A DNA stretch of 64,000 bases from Hoylesella marshii DSM 16973 = JCM 13450 (GCF_000146675.1 NZ_GL397214.1:604234-668233); one strand, 5' to 3'; counted from the stretch's first letter, positions 17,231 through 25,882 are shown. Numbers and translations: made by a program. Notes: a model not told the origin generated them from the letters alone.

Positions 17231-18142
17231 ATGAGAAATGCGATGGCTACACTTCATATAATTGGCAATGGCTTTGACATTCATCATGGCATAGCTTCTT
17301 TGTATAGTGATTTTAGAGAATATGCATGGGAACATTCTGGCTCAGATGGGTATTGGTTAGGGCAGTTAGAAACGTGTTATCCCACGAAGAATAAAAAAAA
17401 TGGAGAACTAGAACTATGGTGTGACCTTGAATATGCTTTAGGAAATATTGATTTTCAGAACGCATTCGATGAATCGACAGAAGATATTGAATTGGAGGAA
17501 GACCATGAAATGCGGTTTCAAGCTCAAATGGAGGACGCCCCCAAATATCACCTAGAAATGATGTTCGAGGCTTTCCATGGTATATTTGAAGAGTGGGTTA
17601 ATCAAATAGATATAGATGCTCAGCCTGTAGTCTTGCCACATTTTGACAGAAATGGCACGTTTCTATCTTTCAACTATACCGAAACATTGGAGACCCTTTA
17701 CAGAATTCCAAAGGCACAAATCAATTATATACATGGAAGGCGAAACTGTAATCAAAGATTAGTTGTTGGGCATATAAACAACCTTAATGGAAATGATTTC
17801 CTTTCAGAAGATCCAATGATTTATGAATATGAGGCATACGATAATATTGCTGAAGTTGTAAATGAGCAGCAGAAAAATATTTCTGAAATAATTAGCGACA
17901 ATGCTAAGTACTGGAGCAGTTTAACCAATATAGATAAAATCGTCATTTACGGACACTCTTTATCTGATATTGATTTAGATTATTTTGTAGAGATAGCTAA
18001 ACATGTCACACCAGATGTTCAGTGGTTCTTTTCCATTTATTATAATAATCCACAAGAGCGTGACAAAGAAATTTCGAGAGTAAAAGACTTTATCTCGAAG
18101 TTAAAACTTGATGCTTCAAATTGTCAAACGTTTACTCTGTAA
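17231..18142 (+). CDS. abiH: AbiH-family abortive-infection protein
   Basis: This 303-residue cytoplasmic protein has the family's N-terminal motif IIGNGFDIHHG (residues ~9-19), the central SFNYTETLE and the C-terminal YGHSLSDIDLDYF, all hallmarks of AbiH (PF14253) as recalled. AbiH proteins abort phage infection by an unclear mechanism. The reading is A+T-rich compared with the tra genes, and the gene has its own promoter, so it looks like a later cargo insertion between the tra operon and the leftward accessory block. The start could also be MATL at 17243. Confidence 0.9.
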   Translation: MRNAMATLHIIGNGFDIHHGIASLYSDFREYAWEHSGSDGYWLGQLETCYPTKNKKNGELELWCDLEYALGNIDFQNAFDESTEDIELEEDHEMRFQAQMEDAPKYHLEMMFEAFHGIFEEWVNQIDIDAQPVVLPHFDRNGTFLSFNYTETLETLYRIPKAQINYIHGRRNCNQRLVVGHINNLNGNDFLSEDPMIYEYEAYDNIAEVVNEQQKNISEIISDNAKYWSSLTNIDKIVIYGHSLSDIDLDYFVEIAKHVTPDVQWFFSIYYNNPQERDKEISRVKDFISKLKLDASNCQTFTL

Positions 18143-18222
18143 TTAAACCTATAATGCAATTCTTGCGACTTTCTTTTGCTTCTTTGCTTTGGTCGCCTAC
18201 TCGTTCAAAGACAAAGAAAAGA

Positions 18223-18251
18223 AGCCACGCAAATTTTCGGTTTGCGTGGCT
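18223..18251 (-). terminator. Terminator of the leftward accessory operon
   Basis: A perfect 11-bp inverted repeat (AGCCACGCAAA / TTTGCGTGGCT, 7-base loop) is followed on the reverse strand by a T-rich tract. It lies between convergent abiH and the 18277-18495 gene and probably ends the leftward transcript; it may also stop abiH. Confidence 0.75.
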
Positions 18252-18276
18252 CTTGGTCTTATTCAAGACACTGTTT

Positions 18277-18495
18277 CTACACCTTCGTTATTCTGTCTAT
18301 TCGCTTGTTGGGGTGTCTGTCAAATGCCCAGTTTATCTCATCATCGGGCAGGGTGCTGTGAATGCTTCCACCCATAACCAATCCACAATTTTGCAGGACT
18401 TTCTGCCGTGCTTCCTCCTTGCTCTCGGCAACCACATCGAATACGCCGTCAAAAACATATTCCGTGTAAACTAAAAATCTCTGTTTCTTCATCAT
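18277..18495 (-). CDS. Small hypothetical protein of the conjugative element
   Basis: This 72-residue soluble protein has an N-terminal beta-rich segment (RFLVYTEYVFDGVFDVVA) that may recall small dsRBD- or antirestriction-sized folds, but no family is recognised. It is the last gene of the leftward operon and lies 8 bases after its upstream neighbour, so it is probably translated with it. Confidence 0.6.
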   Translation of the reverse strand: MMKKQRFLVYTEYVFDGVFDVVAESKEEARQKVLQNCGLVMGGSIHSTLPDDEINWAFDRHPNKRIDRITKV

Positions 18496-18503
18496 TCCTA
18501 ATC

Positions 18504-18758
18504 TTAAAATTCAACCTTTAATAATCTGTACTCCTTTGGCTCTCCATTGGATAATTTGCGGTGTTTGAGCCAAAAGTGATGTGCGCCATAACCATAGGCG
18601 AAAAACTTGTCAAGTTCCGTTTCTTCGGCTATTTTGCCTATTGCCGTCCTTAACTCTTCCTCATTGTCGGATAGGGTTATTGCATTGATAACCCTGATGA
18701 GAATGTGCGGTATCTCGTCCGTGTAGTTATAGATGATGTTTTCTATCTCTGTTTTCAT
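18504..18758 (-). CDS. Small hypothetical protein of the conjugative element
   Basis: This 84-residue acidic, mostly helical protein ends in the aromatic segment GAHHFWLKHRKL. It is not recognised. It sits in the leftward operon between the PcfJ gene and the 72-residue gene, with short gaps (27 and 8 bases), so it is probably a real co-transcribed accessory gene. Confidence 0.6.
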   Translation of the reverse strand: MKTEIENIIYNYTDEIPHILIRVINAITLSDNEEELRTAIGKIAEETELDKFFAYGYGAHHFWLKHRKLSNGEPKEYRLLKVEF

Positions 18759-18785
18759 ATCTCTGATATTTTAATGGTTCATACT

Positions 18786-20075
18786 TCATGCAGTTGCTTT
18801 CATTCTTTGGCTTATTAGTTCTCGATTAGCATTAACAAGGTTCACTATCTGTTCGTGATACTCCGTATTCTTGTTGCACACTCCACGACTTTGCACCACT
18901 TTGAGCGTGTCCAGATTGACCTCAATCGTTTCTATCCGTCTGCCCTCAATGGTTGCCGAAAGGATAAGCGAGTTTTCTTTGAGATAGTAAGCATTGTCGA
19001 ACACGCAATGGTGCATTGATACACCTTCTTCCAAATGTTCTTGCACGCTCTCTAATACGTGGACTTGGATTGTGCCGTCTGTGAAACAGATACCAAAGAA
19101 CTTGGATTTGAGTTCGTGGAAACGCTTCTCTTCCTCCATTGCCTTTTTGCGTTTCGCCGCCTTTTCTTCCTTTTCCCTTTGTCTGCGGAGTTCGCTTTGT
19201 CTTAGGTCGTGTTCCCTATGCAGGTCGGTGGGGCAAACATACTTCGGGTTGTGTATGTCTTTATTCAATCTGCGGAGCATATCCACATAGTCACACCATA
19301 GAGAAATATCCTCTATCTCATAGCCGTTGCGAGTGGCAACTTTGTAGGACTGCCAACAAGCGTCAAATGTCGATTTGTTGTTGAGGAAATAGCGTAAATG
19401 CTCCATTCGTCCTATTTTTATCAATGTTTCCACTCTGCTGTCAGAAAGCAATGCAGGAATGAGTGTTGTCGGGGCAATGTCGTAAAAATTATCCTTGAAA
19501 CCATTCCTGCGGAGTGTGTCTGTAACCTTGAATTTAGGATATATCTGCGAATAGGCTGCATATCGGTAGGCTTCATTGTCGTTACGGATAGTCATAGGGG
19601 TATAGTAAGAAAAGGTATCAACATATCTGCCCAATGTGCGTGGAATGGCAACAATGGCTTGCTGTCCTTTTGCGTTCCACCAATACTGACCGATTTCAAG
19701 TGCGTGATATTGTGCCTTACAGCCTTTCTCTATTCCCACAACAAGTAGGAACATGCGCAATACTTGAAACTCTCCACAAGTGGTAAGTAGGGTGAAATAA
19801 TGCTTCTGCTGCAACTTGCGCTCGTAGGTTTCCTTGACCTGCAACTTTGCCCTACAATGAGGGCAAGTGCAAGTTTCTCTATGTTTGTTCATTATCCAAC
19901 TATGCCCACAATCCATACAAGTGGTGCGACCTTTTGGCAAGCGGTAGGCGAAGTGGTCAATACACTCACGGAATGCCCACTTACTTTGTTGCTTTGTTAT
20001 CGGGCGAAGATACTTGCTTTGTTCCAAAACTGCCTTTTCATATTTGTTTCTCGGTTTCATAGGCTTAAAAATCAA
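18786..20075 (-). CDS. PcfJ-domain protein
   Basis: This 429-residue protein has an N-terminal zinc-ribbon-like pair, CMDCGHSW and CTCPHC (about residues 57-80). A basic coiled-coil stretch runs at ~295-325, and the C-terminal PcfJ domain contains EGVSMHHCVFDNAYY. PcfJ was first named on an enterococcal conjugative plasmid, and Bacteroidetes elements carry it paired with PcfK, as here (11-base overlap). Its role in transfer or maintenance is not known. Confidence 0.85.
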   Translation of the reverse strand: MIFKPMKPRNKYEKAVLEQSKYLRPITKQQSKWAFRECIDHFAYRLPKGRTTCMDCGHSWIMNKHRETCTCPHCRAKLQVKETYERKLQQKHYFTLLTTCGEFQVLRMFLLVVGIEKGCKAQYHALEIGQYWWNAKGQQAIVAIPRTLGRYVDTFSYYTPMTIRNDNEAYRYAAYSQIYPKFKVTDTLRRNGFKDNFYDIAPTTLIPALLSDSRVETLIKIGRMEHLRYFLNNKSTFDACWQSYKVATRNGYEIEDISLWCDYVDMLRRLNKDIHNPKYVCPTDLHREHDLRQSELRRQREKEEKAAKRKKAMEEEKRFHELKSKFFGICFTDGTIQVHVLESVQEHLEEGVSMHHCVFDNAYYLKENSLILSATIEGRRIETIEVNLDTLKVVQSRGVCNKNTEYHEQIVNLVNANRELISQRMKATA

Positions 20076-20484
20076 ATAGTGATGGTTGTACTTGGGTTGC
20101 TATGTTCTCGGTCTTTTTCACTCGTGCGTTACGGCTCTGTAACTTGGCAAGTTCCTCACGCTGATATTGCTTAATGGCTTCCTGCCTTGCTTCGGCTTTT
20201 TCTTCCTCTGTGAGTTCTACAATGTGATTAACGGCAACTTGGCAAGAAACAGCCTTACCCACCTCTATATCGTCCTCATCGTAGTAATGAACAGCCATAG
20301 AGAAGATTTCATCATCATCAAAGCCGTTGCAACCGCTTTTCTGCACTTCATTAAGAATATAGGTGATGCACTCCTCGATATTCTTGTTCGGTTTCATCAA
20401 GTTAGGGGCAAACAAGGGGTCTGTCATAGCACGCTGATTGAGATACTCGGCTATTGTCCGTGTGAAATGTTCTGTTCCTTTCAT
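20065..20484 (-). CDS. PcfK-like protein
   Basis: This 139-residue acidic, helical protein matches PcfK-like family members. The conserved N-terminal region FTRTIAEYLNQRA is followed by a central acidic DDDEIFSMAVHYY, and the C-terminal tail ends QPSLFDF, which resembles a beta-clamp-binding motif (Q-x-x-LF). The clamp contact is an inference from the motif. It is coupled to the PcfJ gene by overlap. Confidence 0.82.
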   Translation of the reverse strand: MKGTEHFTRTIAEYLNQRAMTDPLFAPNLMKPNKNIEECITYILNEVQKSGCNGFDDDEIFSMAVHYYDEDDIEVGKAVSCQVAVNHIVELTEEEKAEARQEAIKQYQREELAKLQSRNARVKKTENIATQVQPSLFDF

Positions 20485-20506
20485 TGTCGTATATGTTTTG
20501 ATGTTG

Positions 20507-20938
20507 TTAATACTTGGGAATTTCTACTATTTGATTGATGCGCCCATATAGGTAGGCTCTTAGGCTTGTTCTGTCGGGTGCGTAATACTCTGCCCAATGT
20601 CCGTATTGATTGACCAAATACTTCTTCAATACGTCCATAAAGTCAAACCGATAACCCATAAGGGGTACGGCTGTACGGAAGTAGGTGTTAGTGTTCACCG
20701 CTTCGGCAAGCCAATTCTTTTCCTCACGGCTCATTCGCTCCCCACGATTGAGTTTCACACGCAATAAATAAACCTTGCTGTGGCTCAAAGTTTCCAAAGG
20801 CTCAACATCCCACTGCACAAACTTAGTTGCCACCAAACGCTCACTTTCATCAACCACCGAACTTATGCGGTAATGAGAGGAGGAGCTATATCCTTTTTTC
20901 TTCATCGAAGATGTGATATTTACTTTCTGCTGTTCCAT
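20507..20938 (-). CDS. Hypothetical protein of the conjugative element
   Basis: This 143-residue protein starts at the ATG at 20938 (MEQQKVNITS). An upstream extension to 21106 would be Cys- and aromatic-rich and is not convincing. It is basic and contains RVKLNRGERMSREEKNWLAEAVN, but matches no family I can name. It lies 22 bases upstream of pcfK in the same operon. Confidence 0.65.
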   Translation of the reverse strand: MEQQKVNITSSMKKKGYSSSSHYRISSVVDESERLVATKFVQWDVEPLETLSHSKVYLLRVKLNRGERMSREEKNWLAEAVNTNTYFRTAVPLMGYRFDFMDVLKKYLVNQYGHWAEYYAPDRTSLRAYLYGRINQIVEIPKY

Positions 20939-21225
20939 AATGACATTTTTTTTATGCGTCCAAAGATCGGAGTATGCTGATTCCTTTTTGTAGCAAGAAC
21001 AAGGTAGGGGGCGCAGCCGGCACAAGGTTTTGTAGGAAAATACTACCCGAAATGAAATGTAGGTGTGGAGATTTTCCGTACAAACCAAAGGCACTGACCT
21101 TGTCAAGCCGTAGCCCCTTACTACCTTTGCGAATAAAAAGAAATCAGCACCGACTTATGGCATATCAAAGTGGAATATGTGGACGTGAGAAGCGAAAGTG
21201 CAACGCCAGTATGGAAAACGAAAAA
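20939..21225. other. Intergenic stretch, no gene seen
   Basis: About 290 bases lie between the hypothetical gene and the terminator at 21226. Short frames in it have no protein character. A reverse-strand GATCTTTG near 20965-20975 is one mismatch from the -7 consensus and could drive the 20507-20938 gene and pcfK/pcfJ. Confidence 0.4.
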
Positions 21226-21256
21226 GGGTGGCTACCTCAAATCGAGATAACCACCC
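21226..21256 (-). terminator. Rho-independent terminator of the membrane-protein gene
   Basis: On the reverse strand GGGTGG pairs with CCACCC, extended inward by A-T and G-U pairs to an inner CTC/GAG, about 13 pairs in all. It is followed by TTTTTCGTTTT, a classical terminator 40 bases past the stop of the 21296-21643 gene. Confidence 0.8.
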
Positions 21257-21295
21257 AGAAAGAAGAATGAATCGAAGAATATCTTTCCTTGTGCC

Positions 21296-21643
21296 TTAGA
21301 GCACACAGAGCAGGATTGCCAAGATGACGGCAAGCCAGAACAGCCAACGCAGGATTGTAAAGGTTACTTGCAGTATCACTCTGACAATGAAGCGTAGTAT
21401 CAGGAAACCGAGAATAACCGAAACGGCGGTTACGACTTGCGGCGTAACTATCTTCGAGATGAGGTAAACCGCACCGATAACGATGGAAAGCAGAACAGCG
21501 AGTTCGATGAAGCGTGTCCAACCGAAGCGGCGGACTTGCTTGGGAGAAGTCGGCTGCTGCCTGTTCCTCTCGGTTTTGTTCGATACGTCTGCCTTGATGA
21601 AGGCAGGTGTGTGCACGTCTTGATTCATGATGATTGTATTCAT
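21296..21643 (-). CDS. Small membrane protein of the conjugative element
   Basis: This ~115-residue protein has a soluble N-terminal ~45 residues and then three closely spaced hydrophobic helices that end at the C-terminus (FWLAVILAILLCVL). I chose the ATG at 21643 (MNTIIMNQDV); 21628 is a good alternative. It is not recognised. It has its own terminator, so it is probably a separate transcript from the pcfJ/pcfK operon. Confidence 0.6.
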   Translation of the reverse strand: MNTIIMNQDVHTPAFIKADVSNKTERNRQQPTSPKQVRRFGWTRFIELAVLLSIVIGAVYLISKIVTPQVVTAVSVILGFLILRFIVRVILQVTFTILRWLFWLAVILAILLCVL

Positions 21644-21783
21644 AATCGGGGCTTTTAATAGTTTCAAGAGCGATAACAAGATGCGCAGACTACACAAAGA
21701 CAAGTGTTTGCAAAACTCTTGACGTGTGGAGTGGAGCGTTTATCTTGGCTCTTGATACTACAAAAGCCCCCGATGGTGAAGTA

Positions 21784-22251
21784 TCAAGCCATGTTCTCAC
21801 CGCCTATCGTCGGCAGACCATTGACCTCAATGAGCAGCACGATTGTACCAGTCAGTTCGGTGTACAGTTTGTCGTATTCTGTACCTGCCGCAAAGTTGTC
21901 TGTGAGTTCGTACTTAGCAAATACCGCTTGAATTGCCTTGTTTTTCAGCAGGATTAGTGCTAACCTTTCGGGAAGCGGACTTGGCAGTTCCTTCTCAAAC
22001 TCCTGCTCCAGTACGGAAACAATGGTATCATACTTTGAGAAGTGTAGGTCGTGGTACAGCACCTCGCTTGCCATCGTCTCTGCTTCGGGGTAGGAGAACC
22101 CTTGCGCCACGGCATCGCAGTAAGCCGTCAATGCCTCGTCTGCGCGAGCGGTTACAAACGCATTGTCATTCTCTCTCTCAGGGAAATGCTCTCCGAGATA
22201 CGCTTCCAACTTCAGACGGAAGTAGGAAAGTTCTTTCTTTGTTGTTGTCAT
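21784..22251 (-). CDS. DUF1896-family protein
   Basis: This 155-residue acidic, helical, soluble protein matches the DUF1896 family found in Bacteroidetes conjugative elements. The N-terminal SYFRLKLEAYLGEHFPE and the middle LYHDLHFSKYDT are typical. Its function is unknown. It lies 27 bases downstream of the integrase gene on the same strand, so it may be co-expressed with it. Confidence 0.8.
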   Translation of the reverse strand: MTTTKKELSYFRLKLEAYLGEHFPERENDNAFVTARADEALTAYCDAVAQGFSYPEAETMASEVLYHDLHFSKYDTIVSVLEQEFEKELPSPLPERLALILLKNKAIQAVFAKYELTDNFAAGTEYDKLYTELTGTIVLLIEVNGLPTIGGENMA

Positions 22252-22278
22252 AAATTCAAAATTTTAGAATTATATACA

Positions 22279-23511
22279 TTATTTTGAGGAAATGCCTAAT
22301 GCCGTATTGAAAGTACCCAACTTGTCAGCCAGTTCATCCATATCGTGTTCTATCTTCTTATTGGTAATACGGGCGTAGAGCTGAGTAGTTTTAATGTTGG
22401 TGTGTCCCAGCATTTTTGAAACCGACTCGATGGGTACGCCCTTACTGAGTGACATCGTGGCAAATGTGTGCCGGGCGAGGTGGAAGGTCAGGTTCTTCTT
22501 GATGCCACAAATATCAGCAATTTCTTTCAGATAACTGTTCAGTTTTTGATTCGTCAGCATGGGGAAAAGTTTGCCGTCACGATAGGTCTTACCACTATAT
22601 TTTGCAATGATGCTCTTGGGTATATCGAGTAAAAGAACGTTGGTCTCCACGCTCGTCTTCTGCCGTTTGGTCATTATCCACTGCTTGCCGTTGAGCGTGA
22701 CGATGTTTTCCGGAGCGAGGTTGTACACGTCTATGTACGCAAGTCCCGTGAAGCACGAAAACACGAACACGTCCCTTACAAGTTCCAAACGACCGATGCC
22801 GAAATCCTTGTTGGCAATTTTAAGGATTTCCTCGTCTGTGAGGAATCCACGATTGACCGGTTCCATGTGAAAACGGATGTTGAGGAACGGATCATGGTGC
22901 AGAACACCAAGTTTCCTGCCCAGAATGGTGATTGTCTTGAAAGTTTTCATCATCCTCGTGGCGGTGTTGGGATTCTGCCCGACAACCGTTCTAAGATAAA
23001 TGTCGAAGTCGTGTATCACGATATAGCCGAGTTCGGACAGGCGGATGTCAGATCGACCGTATTTGTCACGAAGGAAATTTGAGAAGTGTTTCTTGCAGAC
23101 GTTGTATTTCTGTAAGGTTGCAGCTTCGACCGACACGCCTACCTGCCGTGCAACGTCACTGTTGTGCTTATTGAAGAGGCTCATTAGGGTATCCACATCC
23201 TCCTTCTTACCAAGATACTCCGACTTGATACGCTCCAAGGACACCTCGTCCGTCATCTCGACTTTCTTGAAGATGGTCTGGAGTCCGCTCTGAATGTTGT
23301 CAAGTTCGAGGTTGGTGGAAAGTGCTTCAGTTGTCCTTCCCTTCAACCGTTCCTTCTCCCTGTCCCATTGGGACTGTTGGACAGCAATGCCCGTCGAGCC
23401 GATGGAAAGGCGTTCGTTGTTGAGATAAATTCTCAGCATGACGGGGGTCTTGCCCTCCTTGTTCACATAATTGCTTCTGAGATAGAAGACTGCTCTGAAA
23501 ATAGCTTTCAT
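22279..23511 (-). CDS. Tyrosine recombinase (integrase) of the conjugative element
   Basis: This 410-residue integrase starts at the ATG at 23511 (MKAIFRAVFYLR); the longer frame to 23640 adds residues not seen in relatives. It has the SAM-like core-binding domain and a C-terminal catalytic domain with HLAR (H344, R347), LGHT (H370) and nucleophile Y379 in LYARI. The first catalytic Arg usually seen in TGLR is replaced (CFTGLAYIDV), as also reported for IntDOT-type enzymes. It faces away from tRNA-Ser, with the repeat-rich att region directly upstream. Confidence 0.93.
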   Translation of the reverse strand: MKAIFRAVFYLRSNYVNKEGKTPVMLRIYLNNERLSIGSTGIAVQQSQWDREKERLKGRTTEALSTNLELDNIQSGLQTIFKKVEMTDEVSLERIKSEYLGKKEDVDTLMSLFNKHNSDVARQVGVSVEAATLQKYNVCKKHFSNFLRDKYGRSDIRLSELGYIVIHDFDIYLRTVVGQNPNTATRMMKTFKTITILGRKLGVLHHDPFLNIRFHMEPVNRGFLTDEEILKIANKDFGIGRLELVRDVFVFSCFTGLAYIDVYNLAPENIVTLNGKQWIMTKRQKTSVETNVLLLDIPKSIIAKYSGKTYRDGKLFPMLTNQKLNSYLKEIADICGIKKNLTFHLARHTFATMSLSKGVPIESVSKMLGHTNIKTTQLYARITNKKIEHDMDELADKLGTFNTALGISSK

Positions 23512-23681
23512 ACATTTTACTGCTTTTAGTTGTAGCCTGAACAGAAGTCTTGTCCTAACACCTGCCATCTGTAGCCGTGGCTTGTCGGACACATTGTTGC
23601 CCGAAGTGGTGTATGGTAACAAAAACACCTCTGTAATCACGCTGCAAAGTTCAACATATTTGTTTGAATAGCAGTAATTTA

Positions 23682-23904
23682 CGCATACTCCTTATGTACT
23701 CTGTATGTACTCTTGGCTACATTTTTATTTTGCCTTGAAAATGTGTAGCCTGATTGTAGCCTTTTTAGAGCATTTTGGGAGTTTCTGCCCCCTCCGTGCA
23801 TACTCTGAAATTTGGGATGGGTATAAAAGAAAAGTATCATAACTACTTGTAGCTATGATACTTACGATTTTCTTAGATTTCTCTCTGATGTTCATTTCAG
23901 AGTA
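23682..23904. other. Repeat-rich probable attachment region (att)
   Basis: Between the integrase start and the tRNA-Ser 3' end are clustered repeats. TATGTACTCT occurs at 23693-23702 and 23704-23713, and TGTAGCC at 23744-23750 and 23755-23761, both pairs spaced 11 bases. GCATACTC occurs at 23683 and 23799. An 11-bp inverted pair TACTCTGAAAT / ATTTCAGAGTA lies at 23801-23811 and 23894-23904. Repeats phased by one helical turn next to an integrase gene are typical of arm-type binding sites. The crossover core itself cannot be identified without the other end. Confidence 0.6.
23832..23863. repeat. 15-bp inverted repeat (hairpin) in the att region
   Basis: Arms 23832-23846 and 23849-23863 are complementary except for one A-C mismatch, with a two-base loop. 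It could be a terminator for the leftward tRNA transcript or a recombinase/Xis site. There is no clear T-run. Confidence 0.6.
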
Positions 23905-23911
23905 CCTAAAG

Positions 23912-23999
23912 CGGAGAAAGGGGGATTCGAACCCCCGAAACGCTTTAGACGTTTACACGCTTTCCAGGCGTGCCTCTTCAACCACTCGAGCATTTCTCC
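23912..23999 (-). tRNA. tRNA-Ser (GGA anticodon)
   Basis: The reverse strand folds as a class II tRNA. The acceptor is GGAGAAA/TTTCTCC, the anticodon stem CACGC/GCGTG encloses loop CTGGAAA (anticodon GGA, serine), a long variable arm is closed by AAACG/CGTTT, and the T arm is GGGGG-TTCGAAT-CCCCC. The discriminator is G and CCA is not encoded. Its 3' end points at the integrase, the usual geometry for tRNA-targeted integration. Confidence 0.95.
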
Positions 24000-24015
24000 T
24001 TTCGATTTGCGGTTG

Positions 24016-24023
24016 CAAAATTA
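24016..24023 (-). promoter_or_regulatory. -7 promoter element for tRNA-Ser
   Basis: The reverse strand reads TAATTTTG, matching TAnnTTTG, 17 bases upstream of the tRNA 5' end. No clear -33 box was found. Confidence 0.45.
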
Positions 24024-24091
24024 TCTTTTTTCCTGTTATTACGGGTAAGATAATGGTATTTTTAAAGTTCTTTAAAGATTTGATGTGCTTG

Positions 24092-24889
24092 CTATATATT
24101 GAAAATTCGCAAGGCATTGGCTGTTGTGATACGGGCGACTTCCTCCTCTGAAATATCATAACATTCAGCCATCTTTTGTAAAATATACCGTACATATGCA
24201 CTCTCGTTTCGCTTACCTCTCATCGGTACGGGTGCCATATACGGCGAATCGGTTTCCAACACGATTCTTTCAATGGGTATTTGGGGAAGAACTTCAGGCA
24301 AATGACTTTTTTTGAATGTCAAAACGCCTCCAATACCAAGAACGAAACGCTCGAAGTTCAACAATTCAGCAGCTTCTTTTTCATTACCGGTGAAGCAGTG
24401 GAATACTCCGCCGGGCAATTCTTTGGCATAGCGTTTCAGTATATGTACCATTTCATTTTGTGCCTTTCTGCAATGTATGGAAAGAGGTAATCGGGTTTCA
24501 ACAGACCATTTCACTTGCTCTTCAAATGCTGAAAGTTGTTCTTGTCGGTAAGTTTTTGACCAGTAAAAATCCAAGCCCACTTCCCCCACGGCAATATATT
24601 TAAAAGTTCTATCAGTAGTGTTTGTTAAATTTTCCAACAGTTTTCCCCTCATCATAGTCAAAACCTCTTCCCAATCTTCTTTCACTTCTTCAGGATGAAG
24701 ACCTATCATCGGATAAGCAAAATCTGGGTATCGACGACAAACGGCCTCAATCGTTGTCACCGAGGAAAAGTTGATTGCCGGCAGACAAACTTTATTTACA
24801 CCGGCTTTGAGGGCGCGTTCCACTACTTCGGAAAGGTCTTCATTGAACTCTTCACCATCAAGATGAGCATGCGTATCAATCATTTCCAT
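24092..24889 (-). CDS. tatD: TatD-family metal-dependent DNase/hydrolase
   Basis: This 265-residue TIM-barrel hydrolase has the N-terminal metal pair THAHLD, the bridging Glu in GEVGLDFYW, histidines in IHCRKA and HCFTG, and the late Asp in LETDSPYM. All metal ligands are present, so it should be active. TatD enzymes act as cytoplasmic 3'-5' nucleases in DNA repair. It is the last gene of a leftward operon with the prenyl synthase (18-base gap) and tonB, a common neighbourhood in Bacteroidales. Confidence 0.95.
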   Translation of the reverse strand: MEMIDTHAHLDGEEFNEDLSEVVERALKAGVNKVCLPAINFSSVTTIEAVCRRYPDFAYPMIGLHPEEVKEDWEEVLTMMRGKLLENLTNTTDRTFKYIAVGEVGLDFYWSKTYRQEQLSAFEEQVKWSVETRLPLSIHCRKAQNEMVHILKRYAKELPGGVFHCFTGNEKEAAELLNFERFVLGIGGVLTFKKSHLPEVLPQIPIERIVLETDSPYMAPVPMRGKRNESAYVRYILQKMAECYDISEEEVARITTANALRIFNI

Positions 24890-24907
24890 TTGTTAAAAAC
24901 GTATCAA

Positions 24908-25882
24908 TCAGTATTTTCTTCGCATCATGTTATCGGCATATCGGGTTAATTCCGCTTTACGGGAGACAGGGACTTCAACAGCAGACAGATACTTCCTGCT
25001 CTCTCCGAAATAATAATCTATCTTCTCAATAGCCAATTTATCGATTCCTATTTCATTGTAAAGACGGGTCACAGTCTCTACCTTTTCATTGTTATCAAAA
25101 TCCGTTTTTCCTATCCATGTCATCAATTCTTCTCGCTGTTTTTTATCTGCTTTAGCGAAAGCATTGATGAGCATGTAAGTTTTTTTGTTGGAAACGATGT
25201 CTCCTCCAATTGCTTTTCCAAAGAGTTTAGGGTCTCCATACACGTCTAAAAAGTCGTCTTGTAACTGAAAGGCGAGCCCAATCTGTTCGCCAAACTTATA
25301 TAGATTTTCAGCATCAGCAGGCGGAGCATCAGCCAGAATAGCTCCCATTTTCATGGCACAGGCTAACAATACACTTGTTTTCAAGCGTATCATTTCAATA
25401 TATTCTTCTTCTTTCACGTCATCACGCTGCTCAAACGACATATCAAACTCTTGCCCCTCTCCTATCTCAAGTGCCGTTTCCGTAAAGAGATCAAGAATAT
25501 CTTTCAGCTTGTCTGCCCTACATCGGGCTAAGCGTTCATAAGCTAACACCAGCATAGAATCGCCCGATAAGATGGCTGTATTGGCTCCCCAACGCTTATG
25601 AACAGTGGCACGTCCACGTCTAACATCGGCATGGTCCATCAGGTCGTCGTGCAACAATGTATAATTATGATATGTTTCTATAGCACAAGCCGTAGAAAGA
25701 ATGCTTTCGGGGTCATCTTTATACAAGTTGTAAGCCAAAAGCATAAGGGTGGGACGGATACGTTTTCCGCCCATTGAAAGCACATACTTAATCGGCTCAT
25801 ATAAACTCTTGGGGCTACGGTCGTAGTTTTGACCCTCCAAGTAGCGATTAAACATATCCAGAATAGCATCGGATGTCATCAT
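24908..25882 (-). CDS. Polyprenyl (trans-isoprenyl) diphosphate synthase
   Basis: This 324-residue all-helical enzyme condenses isopentenyl diphosphate units into prenyl chains for menaquinone or cell-wall lipid carriers. The first Asp-rich motif is LLHDDLMDHADVRRG and the second LQDDFLDVYGD. The chain length of the product cannot be decided by eye; it is an IspA/IspB-type enzyme. It lies 18 bases from tatD and 12 bases from tonB on the same strand. Confidence 0.92.
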   Translation of the reverse strand: MMTSDAILDMFNRYLEGQNYDRSPKSLYEPIKYVLSMGGKRIRPTLMLLAYNLYKDDPESILSTACAIETYHNYTLLHDDLMDHADVRRGRATVHKRWGANTAILSGDSMLVLAYERLARCRADKLKDILDLFTETALEIGEGQEFDMSFEQRDDVKEEEYIEMIRLKTSVLLACAMKMGAILADAPPADAENLYKFGEQIGLAFQLQDDFLDVYGDPKLFGKAIGGDIVSNKKTYMLINAFAKADKKQREELMTWIGKTDFDNNEKVETVTRLYNEIGIDKLAIEKIDYYFGESRKYLSAVEVPVSRKAELTRYADNMMRRKY

